Source of the DNA: Candidatus Curtissbacteria bacterium
GTDB lineage: Bacteria; Patescibacteria; Microgenomatia; Curtissbacterales; GWA2-41-24
Length of the DNA: 64,000 bases
Assembly (NCBI GenBank): GCA_030647775.1
Contig: JAUSJC010000007.1
Coordinates: 53,947-117,946 of the forward strand
Direction: 5' to 3'
Below are positions 39,949 to 48,332 of the stretch, piece by piece; within the stretch, counting starts at the first letter, position 1; every line of letters starts with the position of its first letter. The notes beneath the pieces are model-generated. The model had not been told where the DNA came from and ran no database searches. It saw nothing but the letters and a program-made list of their open reading frames with translations. The translations under genes and the position numbers were made by a program.

Positions 39949-41946
39949 TTATGGGGATTTGAGTGACATGATTTGGTCGCGGAGGATGGCGGCGCGTTCA
40001 AAGTCGAGGACGCGGGCGGCATCTTTCATCTCGCGGGTGAGAACCCTGACCAATTTTTGTTTGTCGTCAGCAAGTAGTGAACCCTCTTTGGCACGGTCGA
40101 GAGCGGATTGGATAACCGCATCCTGGTAGGACTTTTTCTTTTCTTCGAACATCTGTTCGCGATTGACCAGTTTTTCGCGGATAGGTTTGGCGATAGATTC
40201 GGGGGTGATACCATGTTCTTTGTTGTAATCGGTCTGGATTTTGCGTCTGCGGTTGACCTCGTCAATGGCCCTTTGCATGGAACCGGTAATGTTGTCTGCA
40301 TACAAAACGACCAAACCCTCGAGGTGGCGGGCGGCGCGGCCCATTGTTTGCACAAGGGACGTTTCGGAACGCAAAAATCCTTCTTTGTCGGCGTCTAAGA
40401 TGGCGACAAGAGAGACTTCAGGCAGGTCTAGACCCTCTCTGAGTAAATTTATACCTACAAGAACATCATAATTACCCAACCGAAGGTCGTCGAGGATATC
40501 GCTTCTATCTAAAGTTAGGACTTCCGAATGTAAATACTGGACTTTTAAGCCTTTTTCTTCTAAATATTTGGACAGTTCCTCTGCCATACGTTTTGTAAGC
40601 GTAGTAACCAATGCCCTTTGTTTTTTGGCGGTGCGCTTCTTAATTTCGGCCATTAAATCTTCTATTTGGCCTTCGGATGGCCGGATTTCTATCTGCGGAT
40701 CGATTAAACCCGTTGGCCTAATCAATTGTTCGACGACTTGGCTGGAAATATTCAGCTCGTACTGTGCCGGTGTGGCGGATGTGTAAACAACTTGCTTGAT
40801 TTTGCGTGAAAATTCGTCAAATCTCAACGGCCGGTTGTCAAACGCGCTTGGCAGGCGAAACCCAAAATCAACAAGCATTTGTTTCCTAGCACGGTCACCA
40901 TTATACATGCCGTTTATTTGGGGTACAGTCATATGGGATTCGTCGAGTATTAATAGATAATCTTTAGGAAAATGGTCCAGTAAACTAAATGGGGGATCTC
41001 CGGGATTCCTGCCGTCAAAGTACCTCGAATAGTTTTCAATCCCCTTGCAGTATCCAAAAGTTTGAATCATTTCCAGGTCGTATAGTGTTCTTTGCTTTAG
41101 CCTGTGAGCTTCCAATTCTTTGCCGGCGGCTTTAAGTTCCTTTAGCCGAGCTTCTAGTTCCAGCCGGATTGATTGCATCGCCCCGAAGGCGCTTTCGTCC
41201 GAGGCTACATGATGTTTGGCGGGGTAAATAAAAGCGAAGTCGAGTTTTTCGATTGTTTGGCCCGTTATTGGAGAAATTGATTCAATTTTAGATAATGTTT
41301 CGCCCGAGAAAGTAAGTTTGAGGGCATCGTTTTCGTACGAAGGAAGGATTTGGACTGATTCGCCGCGGATCCTGTAAGTTCCCCTGGCAAAATCAACGTC
41401 GTTCCTTTCATATTGAAGCTTGGCAAATGCCGTCAAAAGGTCGTTCCTGGCCCAATCTTTTCCTATTTCCAGGGTAACTCTGGAGTTTTGGTATTCTGTG
41501 GGAGAACCCAAGTTGTAGATAGCGGAAACAGAAGCAATGACTATGACGTCTTTTCTAGTAGCCAGAGCGGTGGTAGCAGCCAGCCGCAGCCTGTCGATTT
41601 CTTCATTAATTTCGGTTTCTTTTTCGATGTAAGTGTCTGTAGCCGGCATATAGGCTTCCGGCTGGTAATAGTCGTAATAAGAAACAAAGTAGCAGACGGC
41701 GTTTTGGGGGAAAAATTCGCGGAATTCCTGGTAAAGCTGGGCGGCGAGTGTTTTGTTGTGGGAAATAACCAAAGTTGGTTTTTGGGTTTTTTGGATAACG
41801 TTGGCCATGGTAAAAGTTTTACCGGAGCCTGTTACGCCAAGCAGGGTTTGGTATTTAAATCCTTTTTCGATGCCCTTAACTAACTTATCAATGGCTTGCG
41901 GCTGGTCACCGGTAGGTTTATAAGCTGATGTAAGTTCGAATTTCAT
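39949..41946 (-). CDS. uvrB: Excinuclease ABC subunit B
   Basis: The 665-residue helicase-like protein has Walker A GVTGSGKTFTMA near residue 38, the beta-hairpin region YYDYYQPEAY, DESH (motif II), and a C-terminal UVR motif. It verifies damage and recruits UvrC. Its last residues (MSLKSP) replace the older end still visible at 39131-39181 because the RAYT unit inserted there; the stop codon abuts a RAYT palindrome. Confidence 0.96.
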   Translation of the reverse strand: MKFELTSAYKPTGDQPQAIDKLVKGIEKGFKYQTLLGVTGSGKTFTMANVIQKTQKPTLVISHNKTLAAQLYQEFREFFPQNAVCYFVSYYDYYQPEAYMPATDTYIEKETEINEEIDRLRLAATTALATRKDVIVIASVSAIYNLGSPTEYQNSRVTLEIGKDWARNDLLTAFAKLQYERNDVDFARGTYRIRGESVQILPSYENDALKLTFSGETLSKIESISPITGQTIEKLDFAFIYPAKHHVASDESAFGAMQSIRLELEARLKELKAAGKELEAHRLKQRTLYDLEMIQTFGYCKGIENYSRYFDGRNPGDPPFSLLDHFPKDYLLILDESHMTVPQINGMYNGDRARKQMLVDFGFRLPSAFDNRPLRFDEFSRKIKQVVYTSATPAQYELNISSQVVEQLIRPTGLIDPQIEIRPSEGQIEDLMAEIKKRTAKKQRALVTTLTKRMAEELSKYLEEKGLKVQYLHSEVLTLDRSDILDDLRLGNYDVLVGINLLREGLDLPEVSLVAILDADKEGFLRSETSLVQTMGRAARHLEGLVVLYADNITGSMQRAIDEVNRRRKIQTDYNKEHGITPESIAKPIREKLVNREQMFEEKKKSYQDAVIQSALDRAKEGSLLADDKQKLVRVLTREMKDAARVLDFERAAILRDQIMSLKSP

Positions 41947-41991
41947 TGAACCTACATTATACCTTACATATCCAGTAGAGTGCGGAAGAAT

Positions 41992-42843
41992 TTAGTTTCC
42001 TATAACCAACGTGCTTGCTGCCGGTTCAGTTTTACTTATATCTCGATACACTCCCTGATATTCGTCCGGCAAGAGCTTTGCAATTTCGATCATGACGTAG
42101 TCAACAAGTGTACCTCTTTTTTCTTCTCTGGGAATCAAGTGATTAAAATCAGCCTTAACAGCCGGAATATCAATAGGTTTGCCCACATTCATTGCCACAT
42201 AGCTTTTTTTTCTAGGAATCAGTGCACCAATGGGAAGCACTGTTTCTGTTCCGTATAGGCCAATAGGTACGACCCAGTTACCTTCAAGGTAGTGTGAGAT
42301 GGCAGGATAACCTTCTATCAACTGACTCGTTCTACTTCTGCCTCCTTCTGGAAATAGCGCTATAATTCCGCCCTGCTTTATAACCGAGCGTGTTGCTCTT
42401 ATAGATTTGTATGTAAAAGACATCGCCATCTTTTCTTGTTCGGCGTTTTTGGGTTTTAGATTTGGGGGCCAAACAGGTATGAAAGAATAACCACCAACGA
42501 ATTTTGATGTAAGCTTGTTGAGAAGCAGTTTGGCGCCTAGAATAAAGACCGTTCTTTGCGCTATATCCTGAAATCCATGCCTTCGTAAAGCAGAGATGAT
42601 CGCGGGAGCATCGAAATTGCTAAGATGGTTAAAAGCAAAAACGACTTTTTCTCCTGCCGCTATCAACTGTCTAACTTCTTCTAGGTTTTCTTGGCCAGAC
42701 AATAAGATATTCTCTATATATATGCGTGTTAGACACTCGTTGAGTAACAATTGCAGGGGATTTGCCTTTTTGACATCTTTGACAGCACCGTGATTATACC
42801 TTTCGGACATTTGGCGAATTATAATGAATTTTGATGGTTTCAT
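41992..42843 (-). CDS. 1-acyl-glycerol-3-phosphate acyltransferase-like (PlsC)
   Basis: The product has the acyltransferase motif NHLSNFD (HX4D, near residue 72 from ATG 42843) and FPEGGRS for phosphate binding, then VVPIGLYG. Members attach a fatty acyl chain to lysophosphatidic acid or similar. An upstream ATG at 42891 would run through the lexA promoter, so 42843 or 42810 is more likely. Confidence 0.82.
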   Translation of the reverse strand: MKPSKFIIIRQMSERYNHGAVKDVKKANPLQLLLNECLTRIYIENILLSGQENLEEVRQLIAAGEKVVFAFNHLSNFDAPAIISALRRHGFQDIAQRTVFILGAKLLLNKLTSKFVGGYSFIPVWPPNLKPKNAEQEKMAMSFTYKSIRATRSVIKQGGIIALFPEGGRSRTSQLIEGYPAISHYLEGNWVVPIGLYGTETVLPIGALIPRKKSYVAMNVGKPIDIPAVKADFNHLIPREEKRGTLVDYVMIEIAKLLPDEYQGVYRDISKTEPAASTLVIGN

Positions 42844-42852
42844 CAAAGCCTC

Positions 42853-42892
42853 TTGACAACTTCGGGTTTTATTTGGTAGTATGGTTTTCAAT
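42853..42892 (+). promoter_or_regulatory. lexA promoter
   Basis: TTGACA at 42853-42858 and TAGTAT at 42877-42882 (18-base gap) precede the ATG at 42893 by ten bases, leaving a leader of only a few bases. No known SOS box was identified. Confidence 0.5.
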
Positions 42893-43510
42893 ATGGCTAC
42901 AGTAATTTACCGCAGACAGAAACAAATTTTGGATTTTCTCAACGATTACATTGAAGAGCATGGTCATGCGCCGACATTAGTAGAGATTGCTAAAAATTTA
43001 GGGGTTCGGTCTTTGGCGACAGTCCATGAACACCTAGCGACTCTTGAAAAGAAAGGCTTAATTAAAAAATCGGGAGGAATTGCCCGCGGGATTGAGCTGA
43101 TTGAGAAAAGGATAGGCAGAATTGTCAAAGGGATAGAACTGCCGGTAATGGGGTTTATTGCGGCCGGTGCCCCGATAGAACCATATACAGACCCTAATGC
43201 TACATTTCCTGTTTCTCCAAATCTTGTAACACCGAACAAAAAATCATATGTTCTTCAGGTTAAAGGTGAATCAATGATTGATGACGGAATCTTAGATGGT
43301 GACTTTGTGGTTGTTGAAGAAACGAACCACGCTAATAATGGCGATATTGTGGTGGCGATGATCGAAAATGGTGTTGTAACTCTGAAGAGATTTTTCAAAG
43401 AATCAGATAGGGTCAGACTCCAGCCGGCCAATTCCACCATGCAGCCGATTTATGCCAAAAACGTGACGATACAGGGTAAAGTTACTTCCGTAATCCGCAA
43501 GTACAACTGA
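42893..43510 (+). CDS. lexA: LexA-type SOS repressor
   Basis: The 205-residue protein has an N-terminal winged helix (APTLVEIAKNLGVRSLATVHEHL), a cleavage site AAG in FIAAGAPIEP, and the latent protease dyad: Ser in KGESMIDDG and Lys in VTLKRFF. It represses DNA-damage genes until RecA triggers self-cleavage. Candidate targets in this window are uvrA, uvrB, uvrC and the Y-family polymerase, but no shared operator was found by eye. Confidence 0.94.
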   Translation: MATVIYRRQKQILDFLNDYIEEHGHAPTLVEIAKNLGVRSLATVHEHLATLEKKGLIKKSGGIARGIELIEKRIGRIVKGIELPVMGFIAAGAPIEPYTDPNATFPVSPNLVTPNKKSYVLQVKGESMIDDGILDGDFVVVEETNHANNGDIVVAMIENGVVTLKRFFKESDRVRLQPANSTMQPIYAKNVTIQGKVTSVIRKYN

Positions 43511-43513
43511 TTA

Positions 43514-44782
43514 TCACTTACTAAAAAAGCTTAGGAGAAGGGCAAAGGCGGCGAAGGTCATCACAAGCGTGATTGCCCAACCGGCGATATTGGAGAAAGT
43601 GTTGCTTTTATATTTCCCCATGATTTTAGAATTATTTGATATTAAAAGAATTAAAACCATGAGTGGCGGGGCAACAATCCCATTTAAAACTGCCGTGTAG
43701 TAGAGGATTTTAAAAGGCGGGATACCGGTAAAGTTAACTAGGAGACCCAAGACAGTTGCTATCGTGATAATGCCGTAAAAACCGTGAGCTTGTTTGAACT
43801 TGCGGTATAAACCTTCTTTCCAGCCGAAAGCTTCGGAAATTGCATAAGAGGCGGAACCGGCAAGAACCGGTACAGCCAAAAGACCGGTGCCGATCACCCC
43901 CACCCCAAAAAGGAAAAAGGTAAAATTTCCGGCAATCGGCCTTAGAGCTTCAGCTGCGTCTGTAGCGGTGTTGATATTATTTATACCTTTTGCCGCTAAA
44001 GTTGAAGCTGTTGTGACAATAATAAAGAACATAACCAGTTGAGAGAAAAACATGCCTACTAGGGTATCGATTCTCATTTTCTTAATATCAATCGCGGTTA
44101 TTTTCGGGACTCCCCTGCCCATTGCCCGGATTTTATGAAATTCGACTTCTTCTTCGACTTCTTCATCTGATTGCCAGAAAAATAAATACGGGGATATAGT
44201 GGTTCCGAGAATAGCGACGATATTGAGAAAATAATCCCGGTTAAAGGATATCGCCGGAATAAAAGTAGCTGTAAGAATTCTTGACCAATCTTGCTTAACG
44301 ACAAAGGCAACTATAATGTATGAAAACAGGGAAAACGTGAGATATTTTAGAATTTTTGAATAAACTTTATAGGAGACGAAAACTTCCAAAATTAAAGACA
44401 GCGCGGTGATTATCAGAAGTAAAACGACGAATGGCAATGGAATAAGGAGCTCGGCAGATGATGCCATGGCTCCAAGATCCGCACCGATATTGATGGTATT
44501 GGCAATAAGCAGTAAAAGTATTGAGAAATAGAGAATTTTTTTGGAGTAATGAATACGGATTACGCCGGATAAACCTTTACCAGTAACCATGCCGATGCGG
44601 CCGCACATTTCCTGAATAACAGTCATAAAAGGAAAGGAAAAGAGGGCGGTCCACAGTTGCGTATAGCCAAACTGGGCACCGGCTTGGGAGTATGTAGCGA
44701 TGCCCGAAGGATCATCATCGGCGGCTCCGGTTATAAACCCGGGCCCAAGGCGGGAAAGGATTTTTTTAAGTTTTTTGAGCAC
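43514..44782 (-). CDS. NRAMP-related metal transporter (NRMT-like)
   Basis: The 422-residue protein has 11 membrane helices. Helix 1 has DDDPSGIATY where classic NRAMP has a DPGN motif, and helix 6 has TTISPYLFFW where classic NRAMP has the metal-binding MPH. Loss of the MPH methionine is the mark of the NRAMP-related magnesium transporters, so Mg2+ rather than Mn2+ may be the substrate. It overlaps the dedA gene start region by 17 bases. Confidence 0.85.
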   Translation of the reverse strand: MLKKLKKILSRLGPGFITGAADDDPSGIATYSQAGAQFGYTQLWTALFSFPFMTVIQEMCGRIGMVTGKGLSGVIRIHYSKKILYFSILLLLIANTINIGADLGAMASSAELLIPLPFVVLLLIITALSLILEVFVSYKVYSKILKYLTFSLFSYIIVAFVVKQDWSRILTATFIPAISFNRDYFLNIVAILGTTISPYLFFWQSDEEVEEEVEFHKIRAMGRGVPKITAIDIKKMRIDTLVGMFFSQLVMFFIIVTTASTLAAKGINNINTATDAAEALRPIAGNFTFFLFGVGVIGTGLLAVPVLAGSASYAISEAFGWKEGLYRKFKQAHGFYGIITIATVLGLLVNFTGIPPFKILYYTAVLNGIVAPPLMVLILLISNNSKIMGKYKSNTFSNIAGWAITLVMTFAAFALLLSFFSK

Positions 44783-45410
44783 TTAGTTTTCGCTTGTGAA
44801 GCTTATGATAGACGTAAGCCGCAACTGCGATTATTGCAAGAATAATAATCAAAACGTCAAACTTGCGAAATAGCGGCCTGATACTTTCCCAGTTTTCACC
44901 GAGTTTGACTCCGATTAATGTGAGAAAAGCAGACCAGATTAAAGATCCAAAAAATGTGAGCGCAGAAAATTTCCAAAAAGGTAATTTAGCCATACCGGCC
45001 GGAAGGGAGATGACTGTCCTTATGGCTGGTAGTATCCTGGAAACTGCGGCCGCCCACTGTCCGTATTTGTTGAACAGCTTTATGGAGCTATCGAATTCCT
45101 CTTCCGTCAAAAGGATAAATTTCCCGTACTTTATGACCAGCTTTCTGATAAGCCTTTTTTCGCCCCAATATCCAAGGGCATAAGCTATCCAAGACCCGGC
45201 AAGATTCCCTAGAGCACCGACTAAGATAACCGCCAGCAAGTTAAACTTTCCCTGTGAAACCAGAAAGCCGGAAAAGGGCATGATCACTTCGGAAGGAATC
45301 GGGATTAAGGCTGATTCTATGGCCATGAGAACAAAAATCCCCGGGTAGCCTAATGTATCTATAACCGATATAACCCATAAGACTATGGTTTCCAAGATAG
45401 ACTGATCCAT
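44766..45410 (-). CDS. DedA-family membrane protein
   Basis: The 214-residue protein has the DedA signatures ESALIPIPSEVIMPFSG near the N-terminus and SRILPAIRTVISLPAGMA in the middle, with re-entrant and transmembrane helices. The family includes undecaprenyl-phosphate and phospholipid flippases. It is co-transcribed with the downstream NRAMP-like gene. Confidence 0.9.
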   Translation of the reverse strand: MDQSILETIVLWVISVIDTLGYPGIFVLMAIESALIPIPSEVIMPFSGFLVSQGKFNLLAVILVGALGNLAGSWIAYALGYWGEKRLIRKLVIKYGKFILLTEEEFDSSIKLFNKYGQWAAAVSRILPAIRTVISLPAGMAKLPFWKFSALTFFGSLIWSAFLTLIGVKLGENWESIRPLFRKFDVLIIILAIIAVAAYVYHKLHKRKLSAQKT

Positions 45411-45452
45411 CGGTCTATTGTAAAGGCAGGCAGTTAAAATTTAAAGTAGTAT

Positions 45453-47051
45453 TTAAGCTAGGAGACTTCTGCCGGTCATCGTGGATGGCTTGGGAATATT
45501 TAAAAGCGCAAGAATTGTGGGGGCAACATCGGCAAGCAAGCCTTCAGACTGATCGGTGCTGCTCCCTCCGAGTTCTTTAATGACAAAAATACATGGCGCG
45601 GGGCCGGCATTATGTGCGGTATCTATTTGGCCTGTCTTGGCATTAACCATTACCTCGGCGTTTCCATGATCGGCGGTAATAATAAGTCCCCCGCCGGCTC
45701 CAAGCGTGGTTTCGGATATTTTTTTAAGGCAAGTATCGATTTCATTTACCGCCTTAACTGTTGCTTCGAAGTTTCCCGTATGGCCAACCATATCTGCATT
45801 GGCAAGATTGAGGACTATAAAATCGTAAATGCCGCTTTTGATTTTTGAGATTAGTTTTTCTGTTATTTGGGGCGCGGACATTCCCGGCGCCAGATCGTAA
45901 GACGCAACTTTTTGGGAATTAACAAGAACCCGGTCTTCGCCGGGGAACGGTTCTTCTCTGCCGCCGTTGAAAAAATAGGTGACATGGGCATATTTTTCTG
46001 TTTCTGCTATATGAAGTTGTCTCATGTTCCTTTCGGAAATGATTTGGGCAAGCGGAATTTCGACTTCTTCAGGCGGGAAAGCGACGGCGGAAACAGGTAA
46101 GCCTTTTTCATACCGGGTCATGGAAGCAAAGAACAGGTTTTCAATTTTTGGTTCCCTTTCGAAAGTCTTTACCTCGTCGCCGGACGGAGCTTTTTGGTGA
46201 TCGAGCGAAGGGAGAACAAAAGCTTTGGTCAGCTGGCGTGCCCGATCCGGCCGAAAGTTGAAAAAAATTATGGCATCATTTTGCCTGATACGACCAATAG
46301 GATTGCCCTCTTGGTCGGTAATGGCAAACGGCTCTATAAACTCATCGGTTTTACCGTCGGCGTACGAATCTACAATTGCTTTTTCTAAGTCGGTTTTAAA
46401 ATTAAGAGTTTGGCCAAGCATTGCAAAATAGGCCTTGGCAGTTCTTTCCCAGCGGTTATCGCGATCCATAGAATAGTATCTGCCGGAAATGGAGGCAATT
46501 TGGCCGAGATTTTCTTTCTCAAGTTTTTCCTGAAGCTGGGAAATAACTGCTTTTGCGGAGGTCGGGGGGCTATCGCGGCCGTCAGTAAAAAGGTGCAATT
46601 TTATTTTCTCTTTGGGGACCAATTTTTTTTGCAGCAGGCTAAGAAGCGCAAATAGGTGGCTACTGGCGCTATGGACGAAGCCCAAACCCACAAGACCCAT
46701 CAAATGAATGTTGCCGCCGTTTTTTTGGTAGTGGTTAATTGCGCCGGTAAAAGCCTCATTAGTAAAAAAAGAACCATCTGTGATTGCGCTGTTAATTCGC
46801 AAAAGATCTTGAAAAACAATTCTGCCGGCGCCAAGATTCAAGTGGCCGACTTCGCTGTTGCCGACACACCCGCGGGGAAGACCAACGCCGGGTCCGGAAG
46901 TAACCAGTGTTGTGTGGGGATAGTTTAACCAAAGACTTGTAAAGTTTAAAGGGTTAGCGCAAGTTATGGCATTTCCCGGTGACGGCGGTGCCTGCCCCCA
47001 GCCATCAAGGATACAAAGAACTAAAGGTTTGGGGATTCGGGATGGTTTCAT
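45453..47051 (-). CDS. gpmI: Phosphoglycerate mutase, cofactor-independent
   Basis: The 532-residue two-metal enzyme has LCILDGWG at the start, the nucleophilic Ser in GNSEVGHLNLGAG near residue 66, and HGNAEVM with ADMVGHTGN in the C-terminal metal sites. It interconverts 3- and 2-phosphoglycerate. Its ATG overlaps the eno stop by four bases. Confidence 0.96.
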   Translation of the reverse strand: MKPSRIPKPLVLCILDGWGQAPPSPGNAITCANPLNFTSLWLNYPHTTLVTSGPGVGLPRGCVGNSEVGHLNLGAGRIVFQDLLRINSAITDGSFFTNEAFTGAINHYQKNGGNIHLMGLVGLGFVHSASSHLFALLSLLQKKLVPKEKIKLHLFTDGRDSPPTSAKAVISQLQEKLEKENLGQIASISGRYYSMDRDNRWERTAKAYFAMLGQTLNFKTDLEKAIVDSYADGKTDEFIEPFAITDQEGNPIGRIRQNDAIIFFNFRPDRARQLTKAFVLPSLDHQKAPSGDEVKTFEREPKIENLFFASMTRYEKGLPVSAVAFPPEEVEIPLAQIISERNMRQLHIAETEKYAHVTYFFNGGREEPFPGEDRVLVNSQKVASYDLAPGMSAPQITEKLISKIKSGIYDFIVLNLANADMVGHTGNFEATVKAVNEIDTCLKKISETTLGAGGGLIITADHGNAEVMVNAKTGQIDTAHNAGPAPCIFVIKELGGSSTDQSEGLLADVAPTILALLNIPKPSTMTGRSLLA

Positions 47052-48301
47052 GAGAGTTCATGTTCAATTTCCAGGAGCCTGTTATATTTAGCCACCCGCT
47101 CACCCCTGGCCGGAGCCCCAAATTTGGTGTAGTCCGCCCCGACGCCGACAGCAAAGTCAACAATAAAGTCATCGTTGGTTTCACCCGAACGATGAGAGAC
47201 GATGACTTTGAATTTTGCCTCTTTTGCTTTTTTGACAAACGCCAGAGTCTCGGAAATAGTGCCTATCTGGTTTGGTTTGACAATAACGGCATTTAGGGCG
47301 TGCCCTTCTATTGCTTTATCTAAAAGTTTGGTATTCGTGGAGGTAAGATCGTCGCCAACGATCAGAGTTTCTGTGCCAAGTTTTCCTAGAAGATCTGACC
47401 AGTCACCCCAGTCATCATCCGAAAAAGGGTCTTCCAAGGAAAGCAGGTGATACCGCTCATTTGCCGAAATGTAAAATTCGATAAGGTCGCTTCCTGTTTG
47501 GGGAACGGGTTTATCCTTGATTCTGTAAGTATTTCCCTCTTTAAGATTCGAGGCCGCGACGTCGAGAGAGAAAAAGGCATCAAGGCCGGTTTTGTAACCG
47601 GCAATGGTGACTGCTTCTTCGAAAATCTTAAAAACTTCCATGTTGGAATAAAGCATGGGGGCGTACCCGCCCTCATCGCCGATCAAGGTGGCATAGTTTT
47701 GGGATTTAAGAACCTCTTTGAGGGCAAAGTAGACTTCGGCGCCAAATTTCAGGTTTTGGGAAAAAGTATTAGCCTTAGGGGGAACAATTAAAAATTCCTG
47801 GAAGTCGAGATTGAAGCCGCCATGGAGACCCCCGTTTAGGATGTTAAACATCGGCGTGGGGATGGAAAACTCGCGAGTACTTATACCGGCAATTTGGGCA
47901 ATATATTGGTATAGCGGCACTTTCTGGCTCATGCTTTGGGCTCTCGCAACTGCCCCGGACAGGGCAAGGATACTGTTTGCCCCCAGTTTGCTTTTATCAT
48001 CAGTACCGTCCAGGGTAATCATTGCTTCGTCTACTTGCGCTTGGTTTTTGGCATCCATACCAATTATCTGGGGGGCAAGAATAGTCGCGATATTGCCAAG
48101 CGCTTTCAAAACCCCCTTGCCGCCAAACCTTGTTTTATCACCGTCACGAAGCTCTATCGCTTCGTGCTTTCCGACAGATGCGCCCGAAGGGACAGAGTAA
48201 ATGCCGATTGCGCCGTCCTCCAGTTCCAGGATTGCTTCAACGGTCGGCTGGCCGCGGCTGTCTAAAATTTCCCTGGCAACTATTTTTTTAATTTTCGACA
48301 T
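47048..48301 (-). CDS. eno: Enolase
   Basis: The 417-residue enzyme carries REILDSRGQPTVEA, GDEGGYAP, SLEDPFSDDD and VSHRSGETNDD, all typical. It dehydrates 2-phosphoglycerate to phosphoenolpyruvate. It lies between ppsA and gpmI in one operon. Confidence 0.97.
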   Translation of the reverse strand: MSKIKKIVAREILDSRGQPTVEAILELEDGAIGIYSVPSGASVGKHEAIELRDGDKTRFGGKGVLKALGNIATILAPQIIGMDAKNQAQVDEAMITLDGTDDKSKLGANSILALSGAVARAQSMSQKVPLYQYIAQIAGISTREFSIPTPMFNILNGGLHGGFNLDFQEFLIVPPKANTFSQNLKFGAEVYFALKEVLKSQNYATLIGDEGGYAPMLYSNMEVFKIFEEAVTIAGYKTGLDAFFSLDVAASNLKEGNTYRIKDKPVPQTGSDLIEFYISANERYHLLSLEDPFSDDDWGDWSDLLGKLGTETLIVGDDLTSTNTKLLDKAIEGHALNAVIVKPNQIGTISETLAFVKKAKEAKFKVIVSHRSGETNDDFIVDFAVGVGADYTKFGAPARGERVAKYNRLLEIEHELS

Positions 48302-48308
48302 AATTTAA

Positions 48309-48332
48309 GTATAAAGTATCTCGTGTCAAGAT
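48309..48332. repeat. GTATAAAGTATC/GTGTCAAG repeat, copy 4
   Basis: GTATAAAGTATCTCGTGTCA lies in the 25-base gap between ppsA and eno and reaches the ppsA stop. Confidence 0.4.

Noticed and set aside
42853..42892. SOS box for LexA
   Set aside because: No palindrome shared by the lexA, uvrA, uvrB and polymerase upstream regions could be found by eye.
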